The notes below the pieces were generated by a model. That model was not told where the DNA came from. It saw only the letters and a list, made by a program, of their open reading frames with translations, and did no database searches. A DNA stretch of 19,761 nt from CAYWXK01 sp964462515 (lineage in GTDB: Bacteria > Planctomycetota > Phycisphaerae > Sedimentisphaerales > Anaerobacaceae): positions 1-19,761 of the forward strand of contig CAYWXK010000058.1 in NCBI GenBank assembly GCA_964462515.1, written 5' to 3'. The stretch's first letter is position 1; every line of letters begins with the position of its first letter. Position numbers and translations under genes: made by a program. This document shows positions 1 to 6,030 of this stretch, one piece after another.

Positions 1-98
1 GCCGAAAGAAGGGCAAAGCGTTGCAGCTTAAACGTCAATTAAATCAACAGACCCTAAATCGGGGGGCTAAACATAGTGGATGTATGGAGACAAAGGAA

Positions 99-836
99 AT
101 GTCGGAAAAAAGATTGGCGGTTGTAACGGGTGCGGCGAGGGGAATAGGACGAGCGATTGTGCTGGAATTACTCAAGCAGGGGCGAATCGTTGCAGGCCTG
201 GATATAAATGCCGAGCAGCTCGGTGAGCTTGAAAGGATTGTAAAAGAGGCGGGCTTTGCGGTAATAACAAGGTCCGTGGATATAACTGACACCACAAAAT
301 TCACAGAGATACTTGAGGGATTGGCGGCGGAATACAATGGGATAGGGATTTTAGTAAATAACGCAGGAATCACCCGCGACAAGCTGATAATACAAATGAA
401 CGAAGAGGACTTTGATAAGGTCATCAACGTGAATCTGCGTGCTGCCTTTATGGCGACAATAACCGCGTCCCGGTCTATGGTTCGCAATAAGTTCGGACGA
501 ATAATAAACATAAGTTCTGTTGCGGGGGTAATAGGGCAGGCAGGCTCAAGCAATTATGCGGCGAGCAAGGCGGGCATTATAGGGATGACAAAATCGGTGG
601 CGAGGGAACTGGGCAAAAAGAATATCACAGCAAATTGCATTGCACCCGGCTTTATAATGACGGAAATGACAGAGGTGCTTCCGCAACCGGTCAAAGACGG
701 TGCGATGCAGGTAATTCCCGTCAGACACTTTGGCACGGTTGAAGATGTAGCACGGGCGGTGGCGTTTCTGGCGAGTGACGAAGCCGGCTATATTACCGGC
801 CAGGTGCTTTGTGTAGATGGCGGGATGGCGATGTAA
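99..836 (+). CDS. fabG: 3-oxoacyl-[ACP] reductase (FabG), SDR family
   Basis: FabG reduces 3-oxoacyl-ACP to 3-hydroxyacyl-ACP in the cytoplasmic type II fatty-acid elongation cycle. I chose the ATG at 99, giving 245 residues, the usual FabG length, because GGAG at 86-89 lies 9 bases upstream. The frame stays open back to a TTG at 21 and has another ATG at 84, but those add residues with no family counterpart. Visible motifs are the Rossmann nucleotide loop TGAARGIG (residues 10-17), NNAG (87-90), and the catalytic Ser140, Tyr153 and Lys157 (YAASK), with the 13-residue Ser-Tyr spacing of the family. Asp35 at the end of the second strand (GLDIN) is the position that favours NAD(H) over NADP(H) in classical SDRs; this cofactor reading is inference. 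acpP and fabF downstream support the role. Other SDR reductases look alike, so the specific name rests partly on context. Confidence 0.93.
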   Translation: MSEKRLAVVTGAARGIGRAIVLELLKQGRIVAGLDINAEQLGELERIVKEAGFAVITRSVDITDTTKFTEILEGLAAEYNGIGILVNNAGITRDKLIIQMNEEDFDKVINVNLRAAFMATITASRSMVRNKFGRIINISSVAGVIGQAGSSNYAASKAGIIGMTKSVARELGKKNITANCIAPGFIMTEMTEVLPQPVKDGAMQVIPVRHFGTVEDVARAVAFLASDEAGYITGQVLCVDGGMAM

Positions 837-839
837 AGG

Positions 840-895
840 CCGTTAGAAAGCTCGGGGTATTTGTCCCCGTGTAGAAATGCGGGGTTTTCTAACGG
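840..895 (+). other. Structured intergenic element with competing hairpins after fabG
   Basis: A perfect 10-bp outer stem pairs 840-849 with 886-895. Inside it, CCCCG at 865-869 can pair either with CGGGG at 853-857 or with CGGGG at 880-884, so the two inner hairpins exclude each other. The second inner hairpin is followed by TTTT (885-888), giving it a weak intrinsic-terminator look. The outer stem is followed by A-rich rather than T-rich sequence. It could terminate or attenuate read-through from fabG to acpP, or protect the fabG 3' end. The pairing is seen; the function is inference. Confidence 0.4.
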
Positions 896-934
896 GGTAA
901 AAAATAAAAAAAACATTTGTAGATTGGGCCTTTA

Positions 935-951
935 GCGGGTAATATACCCGC
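935..951. promoter_or_regulatory. Perfect palindrome overlapping a weak promoter match
   Basis: GCGGGTA (935-941) is mirrored by TACCCGC (945-951) around a 3-base centre. It covers a TAATAT hexamer (940-945) set 17 bases after TTGTAG. A perfect inverted repeat on a -10 box is the usual geometry of a repressor operator. It could equally be a short RNA hairpin. No T-run follows on either strand, so it is not an intrinsic terminator. Confidence 0.3.
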
Positions 952-1143
952 CGAAATAGAAGTATTATATAGCAGATTAGAAGTCGGTGGTTTACATAAG
1001 ATGTTTTGATAAAATTAGTTATGTAATTGTCAAAAATTCCAACTATGAGGCGTTTTGGATTTTTTGATTTTGATGTTTGATGTGCTCTTGGAAATGGATT
1101 GTTTTGAAAATAAGGACCTAAATTAAATTAGGGAGGAAAACAA

Positions 1144-1416
1144 GTGAGTGCAAATGAGGTAGATGTTCAGGCGATTGAAAACAAGGTGATTGACATAATA
1201 AGTGAGCAAATGGGCGTTGATAAGCCAGAAATAACGCGAGAGACTTCGTTTATTAACGATTTAAATGCTGACTCGCTGGATACCGTTGAGCTGGTGATGG
1301 AGTTCGAGGACGAATTCGATATGAGCATACCGGACGAGGAGGCAGAGAAAATCCAGACGGTCGGGGCTGCTGTGGATTATATCGTCACCGCCATGCAGTC
1401 AAGAAACAAAGAGTAG
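1144..1416 (+). CDS. acpP: Acyl carrier protein
   Basis: ACP carries growing acyl chains as thioesters on 4'-phosphopantetheine in type II fatty-acid synthesis. The GTG start at 1144 is set by a strong GGGAGG at 1131-1136, 7 bases upstream. The product is 90 residues, slightly longer than the usual 76-80 because of about eight extra N-terminal residues. Ser44 in the DSLD motif (43-46) is the phosphopantetheine attachment site. The acidic helix II (TVELVMEFEDEFDM), which docks partner enzymes, follows directly, and the protein is strongly acidic as expected. fabF starts 12 bases after its stop, so the two are almost certainly co-transcribed. Confidence 0.96.
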   Translation: MSANEVDVQAIENKVIDIISEQMGVDKPEITRETSFINDLNADSLDTVELVMEFEDEFDMSIPDEEAEKIQTVGAAVDYIVTAMQSRNKE

Positions 1417-1428
1417 CGAACAAGTCTG

Positions 1429-2679
1429 ATGAATAAACGGCGAGTTGTTATTACCGGCCTGGGTTGCGTAACGGCCTTAGGTGAGTCTGTTGACGAGCTT
1501 TTTACCGCACTGTGCGAGGGAAAAAGCGGAGTTTCCACAATACAGTCGTTCGATACCGGTGCATATCCTGTGAAATTTGGGGGGGAGATAAAGAATTTTG
1601 ACGTAACGAAATATGTTGAGCAGCGGGAAAGCAGGCGGATGGACCGGTTTTGCCAGTTTGCAATGGCGGCGGCGGCACAGGCGGTAGAGGACAGCGGGTT
1701 GGATTTTTCCAAAGAAGACGCTTATCGCGTGGGTTCAATCGTCGGGACGGGAATAGGCGGGATTAAGGAGATTGAGGAGCAGCACATAAGACTTTTAGAT
1801 AAGGGGCCGTGCAAGGTGTCGCCTTTCGCTGTTCCGAGACTTATGTCGAATGCGGCCAGCGGTAATATTGCGATTCGCTACGGGCTTCGGGGGCCGAATT
1901 TTTGCGTTTCAAGTGCTTGCGCTACAGGTAATCACGCCATTGGTGAGGCATTTATTAACATCATAAGCGGGCGAAGCGATATTATGCTAACCGGCGGTTC
2001 TGAGGCGGCGCTTACGCCGATAGGATTGGCGTCATTTTGTGCTGCCAGGTCACTGAGCACACGAAATGATAATCCGCAGGCAGCATCGAGGCCGTTCGAT
2101 AAGGATAGGGACGGATTTGTTTTAGCTGAGGGGGCGGGGATTGTGATTTTAGAGGAAAAAGAGCACGCCGAAAAACGCAGGGCAAGGATATATGCCGAGC
2201 TTTTAGGTTATAGTGCGACTGACGATGGTTATCATATTACAGCTCCCCTGCCAGATGGGAACGGTGCTGCAATAGCGATGAAGCTGGCATTGATGGATGC
2301 GGATGTTGAGCCGGAAAAGGTTGACTATATAAACGCACACGGGACAGGGACTGAGTTAAACGATATAGCGGAAAGCTATGCGATAAAGTCGGTGTTCGGC
2401 CAGCACGCATATAAGATACCCGTAAGCTCGACGAAGAGCTGTCTGGGACACATGCTTGGGGCGAGCGCTGCGGTTGAGCTTACAATATGCGTTAAGACGA
2501 TTATCGAATCGGCTATCCCCCCTACTATCAATTTAGATAATCAAGATGAGCGGTGCGACCTGAAGATGGATTATGTGCCGAAGAAAACACGACAGGCGAA
2601 GGTCAATATCGCATTGAGCAATTCATTCGGCTTTGGGGGGCACAACTCGTGCTTAGTCGTGGGAAAATATAGCGGGTAG
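1429..2679 (+). CDS. fabF: 3-oxoacyl-[ACP] synthase II (KAS II, FabF)
   Basis: FabF condenses malonyl-ACP with acyl-ACP to lengthen fatty acids in the cytoplasm. The 416-residue length is standard for KAS I/II. The catalytic triad is visible: Cys164 in SSACATG, His304 in NAHGTGT, and His341 in CLGHMLGA, with Lys336 (SSTKS) between. The thiolase-fold C-terminus with a GFGGHN loop is intact. It begins 12 bases after acpP and has no convincing Shine-Dalgarno, so translation is probably coupled to acpP. FabF is favoured over FabB because acpP-fabF is the classic gene pair; KAS I cannot be excluded from sequence alone. The fatty-acid cluster stops here and the next gene is convergent. Confidence 0.95.
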   Translation: MNKRRVVITGLGCVTALGESVDELFTALCEGKSGVSTIQSFDTGAYPVKFGGEIKNFDVTKYVEQRESRRMDRFCQFAMAAAAQAVEDSGLDFSKEDAYRVGSIVGTGIGGIKEIEEQHIRLLDKGPCKVSPFAVPRLMSNAASGNIAIRYGLRGPNFCVSSACATGNHAIGEAFINIISGRSDIMLTGGSEAALTPIGLASFCAARSLSTRNDNPQAASRPFDKDRDGFVLAEGAGIVILEEKEHAEKRRARIYAELLGYSATDDGYHITAPLPDGNGAAIAMKLALMDADVEPEKVDYINAHGTGTELNDIAESYAIKSVFGQHAYKIPVSSTKSCLGHMLGASAAVELTICVKTIIESAIPPTINLDNQDERCDLKMDYVPKKTRQAKVNIALSNSFGFGGHNSCLVVGKYSG

Positions 2680-2823
2680 CTTACTTTCGCGCAATGAAGC
2701 GCACGCGATACTTCCAAGTGTTATTAGTCCTGTCCTGTCTTACGCAGGCACTTTGCGTCAAGTTTGTCCTTTTCTCTGCCTGTTGACTATATTTTTAATT
2801 GAGTTGTCTCTCGAATCTATTGT

Positions 2824-3570
2824 TTAAGGATTATAGGCACTACTTTCCAACGCTAACAGGTTGTTTTGAGGCATAAGCTGTCGTCTTTTCCTACGGCGGT
2901 TAATTGTCCGGCGCTCAAAGCGGGGAATCCTGTTCTCTTCTGAAGCTACGAGCAGGGCTTCCAAAGGAGTCGCAGCATATAGGTCGGCATCCATTTCCTC
3001 CCACAGTCCTTCAGCCCTGTTAAATAAGCCGCCCGACACCATTATTCGCATATTTGGCCAGGCGTTGACGCACTTTACAGTATCTATTAGCCGCCGTACC
3101 TCTGGCGCTTGCTTTGGCGTAGTGCCGTAGATTAGTAGAATGTCCGGTGCATACTCGTGCACAAAGGCAAGGATGTCATCATTGGTTAGGCCGCCGCCTA
3201 AGAACCTCACCTCCCAGCCATCGCTTTCAAATAAATCCGTCATCATTTGTGCACCGAGCTCTTGAAGCTCATTCGGTGCACAGCAGACAACTGCTTTTTT
3301 GCTCTTGGCTGGCCTGTGCGGCAGCTTATTCTGAAGCTGGTCAACGATAGTGCGGTTAATACGTGCCGCAAGGTGCTCTTGAACAGGGGTGATTTTGTCT
3401 GTGCGCAGCAAGCCTTCGATTTCGACTATTATTGGCCAGATTATGTGGACATAAACGGAATTGGCAGGTATGCCGCTCTGTAGAGCTTCTTCAATAACGG
3501 CCCTGCAGGCCTTTCTATCGCCACGCAGGAGGGACTCTAAATAGCGTTCAAGAATGTCTTGCTTTACCAT
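2824..3570 (-). CDS. CarH-like cobalamin-binding-domain protein without DNA-binding domain
   Basis: A 248-residue protein with the two-domain B12 module of methionine synthase and CarH-type regulators: a helical domain (about 1-80) and a Rossmann-like domain (about 91-212). It lacks the MerR-type DNA-binding domain found in CarH. The helical domain keeps the Glu-His of the CarH W-x9-EH motif (E65-H66), but the tryptophan position is leucine (L55). The lower-ligand motif D/E-x-H-x-x-G reads E101-L-Q103-E-L-G106, so the cobalt-ligating His is Gln. The SGG loop is at 179-181. The C-terminus carries a basic stretch (about 218-231, RRTINRRRKRR). AGGAG lies 8 bases before the ATG. It may bind cobalamin weakly, bind something else, or act as a protein-interaction module. 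Confidence 0.75.
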   Translation of the reverse strand: MVKQDILERYLESLLRGDRKACRAVIEEALQSGIPANSVYVHIIWPIIVEIEGLLRTDKITPVQEHLAARINRTIVDQLQNKLPHRPAKSKKAVVCCAPNELQELGAQMMTDLFESDGWEVRFLGGGLTNDDILAFVHEYAPDILLIYGTTPKQAPEVRRLIDTVKCVNAWPNMRIMVSGGLFNRAEGLWEEMDADLYAATPLEALLVASEENRIPRFERRTINRRRKRRQLMPQNNLLALESSAYNP

Positions 3571-3622
3571 AAATAGGTCTCCTTTGTAGATTTTCGATTC
3601 TATTTTTATCTATGTTATCAAA

Positions 3623-3652
3623 AGTATAAGTCTAATTATGTAAAACTGTTAA
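3623..3652 (-). promoter_or_regulatory. Promoter for the B12-domain gene
   Basis: Read on the minus strand, TTAACA (3647-3652, 5 of 6 to the -35 consensus) is followed after 18 bases by TATACT (3623-3628, 5 of 6 to the -10). Transcription would start near 3616, giving a leader of about 45 bases that carries the AGGAG of the gene at 2824-3570. Motif match only. Confidence 0.5.
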
Positions 3653-3850
3653 TATAGGCAATATATAGCGTCGGTTTATATTAGTATCGGGGGAATATCT
3701 AAAAAATCTTGAGTTAAAATAGGTAATATTTCGTTAGATTGAAAGTATTTTTCTTCTTTTGAAAATGATATAAGTGTTGCATATTAAGAAGTTTGCGTAT
3801 TATTATTGGAATTTAACACAAAAGGGTGAAGTTTAGCATGTTAAAAGCAC

Positions 3851-3906
3851 AAGTGCGTAAATGAGTAAATGCGCAGATACGTGAATGAGCAAATGAATAG
3901 ATGAGA
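3851..3906. repeat. Seven degenerate tandem octamers
   Basis: Seven consecutive 8-base units sit exactly in register: AAGTGCGT, AAATGAGT, AAATGCGC, AGATACGT, GAATGAGC, AAATGAAT, AGATGAGA. The consensus is close to AAATGAGT. The fixed spacing with drift in each unit suggests an old slippage-derived array or a set of protein-binding sites. No reading frame across it looks like protein. Confidence 0.5.
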
Positions 3907-4130
3907 GGAAGGGAGAAAAGAGTGGGTTTGCAACAGCGAAACAGCCGCGAAACTGTTGTGGTTAAAACCTGACAGACGATTGTGGACTTTTTGGAGAAAG
4001 ATTTCCTGAATTTGCCGTATTTGTAAATGTCACATAATACCAATTGCAGTTAAAGATCGCCGAAAGAACCGAGTATAATAATTATGTTGTCAAATGCTAA
4101 TTTTATCAATTCCTGTTTGAGATTTTAGTT

Positions 4131-4159
4131 TTGACGTTTTTGGGTTTGCAAAGTAAAAT
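4131..4159 (+). promoter_or_regulatory. Promoter for the DUF362 / propeller-helix operon
   Basis: TTGACG (4131-4136, 5 of 6) and TAAAAT (4154-4159, 5 of 6) are separated by the ideal 17 bases. Transcription would begin near 4166 and leave a leader of about 185 bases before the ATG at 4351, containing the foldable element at 4183-4280. Motif match only. Confidence 0.5.
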
Positions 4160-4182
4160 TTTCTAAAAGACAGACGACAGAG

Positions 4183-4280
4183 ATTGCTGCGTCCCGCACC
4201 AATTGTTCACTCAAAAAGTGAACTATCGGGTCTGCTGCAAGAAACACTCTTGACAGTTCAAGTGGTGCGAGACTCGCAAT
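4183..4280 (+). ncRNA. Candidate structured leader RNA, three-way junction
   Basis: The closing stem pairs 4183-4201 with 4263-4280: 16 base pairs interrupted by two mismatches and one bulged base. Inside are a perfect 7-bp hairpin (4205-4211 with 4217-4223, five-base loop) and a 5-bp hairpin (4249-4253 with 4258-4262, loop CAGT), joined by about 25 unpaired bases. It lies in the predicted leader of the DUF362 operon. No known riboswitch consensus is recognised. The outer arms also resemble dispersed intergenic palindromes that begin with GTCATTGCGAG and end with GCAATCTC, so a small mobile repeat is a real alternative. Confidence 0.4.
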
Positions 4281-4350
4281 GACGTTTCGTTAGATGCTTT
4301 TGGATGGAAGAGAAAAAAAGGAATATGACCAAAAGTTATGGAGGTCAGAA

Positions 4351-5994
4351 ATGCAATCAACAAAGAAAAACAACCACTTTGATTGTCACAAGACAAACGA
4401 ACTTGCAAAATTGAAAACCAAACATCGCCGGCTTCGTTATATATTTCCTGTTACAGGCTTAGTGGCGCTTGTATGGTTTGTGATACGAGTGCTGCCGAAG
4501 CCATCGCGAGCGACGTATCCGTGTCAGCGAGTGGCAATGCCGCTTGCCTCAGGGTTTGTCGTCTGGATTTTAGGTCTGGCTGCCTCAGCAACAGCGATTA
4601 AAAAAGCCAGGCTGAACTTTATTCGCAGGCGCTACCTGGTCGGCCTGGTTTGTATCGCTATGGGCATCGCTGCCATCTGGCTGGCTATAAGCGCCACCGC
4701 ACAAAAACCGGCGATAGCAGAGCCTCAAACCGCGAATGAACCGATGGGAACAGCAAAAGGGATTTATCCGGGTCGAGTTGTGTGGGTGCACGACCCCGAT
4801 GCGACAGACTGGAAAAGCCAGGGAGATGGACATCCCTGGGAAAGCAACCATACAAGCCAGCAGCTCGTGAACAAAATGCTGTCACAGGCAATACAAAAGC
4901 TCACCGGCGCAGATAGTGACGCACAGGCGTGGGACAAACTATTTCGTTACCATAATAAAATGCGAGGCAAGTCAGATACCGGCTATAAACAGGGCGAAAA
5001 AATTGTTGTCAAGCCGAACTTTGTCGGCTTTATCTGGACACACGGCGGAGTCAACGCGGAAAATTACAATCTGGAAAGCAAAAAGGACTATATGAACACC
5101 TCGCCGCAAATGCTTATAGCTTTATTGCGGCAGCTCGTTAATACCGTCGGCGTCAAGCAGTCGGATATCACCATCACCGATACTCTTGCGTATTTTGCAA
5201 ACGAATACTACGAGATTTTCAAAAAAGAATTTCCGGACGTCCAGTATGTGGACTGCAAGGGCAAGTTCGGCAGAATTCAGGCAAAGCAATCTTCGGTGCC
5301 GCTATACTGGAGCTGTCGGCCAAAAGATGTCAAGCAGGATTATGTGCCGACCAGTTTCACCGATGCAGAATACGTAATCAATTTTGCAAATCTCAAGGCC
5401 CACACCGGAACCGGCGTAACATTGTGCGCAAAGAACCATTATGGCTCGCTGATTCGCTGGCCTGCCCAGGAAGGTTTCTACGACATACACAAAAATAGTT
5501 TTTCAAAAGAGGTCAAGATATACCAGCCTATGGTGGACCTGATGGGACATTCGCATCTCGGCGGTAAAACGGTGCTTTACCTGGTGGATGGCCTTTACTG
5601 CGGCATCCATCCTATCGATATGGATAAAGGCCCGAGAAGGTGGAAGTCAGCACCATTCAATGGCGACTGGACATCGAGCTTGCTTACATCGCAGGACCCT
5701 GTGGCAATCGACTCGGTCGGTTTCGATTTCCTCTATGCTGAATATGAAGACTATCCGCGCAGCAAAGGCGTCGATGATTATTTGCACGAGGCGGCCCTTG
5801 CGGACAATCCTCCTTCAGGGACATTTTACGACCCCGACCACCAAACCGGTGTCAAAAAACTTGCCAGCCTCGGCACACACGAGCACTGGAATAATCCTCA
5901 GGAAAAGAAATACTCTCGTAACTTGGACACCGGCAAGGGCATTGAACTTGTAGCAATAACACTAGGTGGCTCCGAAAAACCAAATGTTCGGTAA
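4351..5994 (+). CDS. Membrane-anchored DUF362 protein
   Basis: The ATG at 4351 is chosen because GGAGGT (4340-4345) sits 5 bases upstream; an in-frame ATG at 4294 has no such site. The product is 547 residues. Three hydrophobic segments (about 30-48, 62-82, 94-117) anchor it, after which a large soluble region (about 135-547) probably lies outside the cytoplasm. DUF362 hallmarks are KPNFVG (221-226), NLKAHTGTGVT...KNHYG (347-365) and SQDPVAIDSVG (447-457). The biochemical function of DUF362 is not established as far as I know. No 4Fe-4S ferredoxin motif, present in some relatives, is seen. The next gene starts 36 bases downstream, so the two are likely co-transcribed and may act on the same extracytoplasmic substrate; that is inference. 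Confidence 0.82.
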   Translation: MQSTKKNNHFDCHKTNELAKLKTKHRRLRYIFPVTGLVALVWFVIRVLPKPSRATYPCQRVAMPLASGFVVWILGLAASATAIKKARLNFIRRRYLVGLVCIAMGIAAIWLAISATAQKPAIAEPQTANEPMGTAKGIYPGRVVWVHDPDATDWKSQGDGHPWESNHTSQQLVNKMLSQAIQKLTGADSDAQAWDKLFRYHNKMRGKSDTGYKQGEKIVVKPNFVGFIWTHGGVNAENYNLESKKDYMNTSPQMLIALLRQLVNTVGVKQSDITITDTLAYFANEYYEIFKKEFPDVQYVDCKGKFGRIQAKQSSVPLYWSCRPKDVKQDYVPTSFTDAEYVINFANLKAHTGTGVTLCAKNHYGSLIRWPAQEGFYDIHKNSFSKEVKIYQPMVDLMGHSHLGGKTVLYLVDGLYCGIHPIDMDKGPRRWKSAPFNGDWTSSLLTSQDPVAIDSVGFDFLYAEYEDYPRSKGVDDYLHEAALADNPPSGTFYDPDHQTGVKKLASLGTHEHWNNPQEKKYSRNLDTGKGIELVAITLGGSEKPNVR

Positions 5995-6030
5995 TAAGAT
6001 TGCACAATAAAATCGTGAGCTTTAGCGATT

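Larger units (their letters stand above)
837..1143. other. 307-base fabG-acpP intergenic region
   Basis: No gene is seen here. It holds the hairpin element at 840-895 and a 17-base perfect palindrome at 935-951 (7-bp arms, 3-base centre). A weak promoter match overlaps the palindrome: TTGTAG at 917-922, a 17-base spacer, and TAATAT at 940-945. The rest to 1130 is AT-rich without clear structure. GGGAGG at 1131-1136 is the acpP ribosome site. The region may give acpP its own expression control, which would fit the large demand for ACP, but that is inference. Confidence 0.5.
3571..4350. other. 780-base AT-rich intergenic region between divergent genes
   Basis: No convincing gene is seen. From left to right it holds a minus-strand promoter for the B12-type gene (3623-3652), AT-rich sequence without clear structure, seven degenerate tandem octamers (3851-3906), a small hairpin (3931-3936 with 3953-3958), a plus-strand promoter (4131-4159) and a structured leader (4183-4280) ahead of the DUF362 gene. 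A 76-codon minus frame at 3813-4043 is rejected because it largely reads through the octamers. Confidence 0.55.

Noticed and set aside
2..31. Possible tail of an upstream gene (reads PKEGQSVAA then stop)
   Set aside because: Nine codons are too few to recognise; an upstream fab gene is plausible but not supported.
21..98. N-terminal extension of FabG from a TTG start or the ATG at 84
   Set aside because: The added residues do not resemble FabG, whose chain normally begins a few residues before the TGxxxGIG loop; GGAG spacing favours the ATG at 99.
44..553. 169-codon minus-strand frame opposite fabG
   Set aside because: Shadow of a strongly recognised gene; sequence is low-complexity Ser/Ile/Pro and no family is seen.
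2742..2758. ACGCA/TGCGT hairpin as the fabF terminator
   Set aside because: Only 5 base pairs and no clean T-run afterwards on either strand.
3813..4043. 76-codon minus-strand frame
   Set aside because: Much of it reads through the tandem octamers (FAHSRICAFTHLRTCAF), typical of spurious translation; no Shine-Dalgarno.
4250..4255. Perfect TTGACA as a -35 box
   Set aside because: The hexamer 17 bases downstream is CTCGCA, not a -10; the bases form part of a hairpin instead.
5588..5953. 121-codon frame inside the DUF362 gene
   Set aside because: Same-strand shadow frame in a well supported gene.
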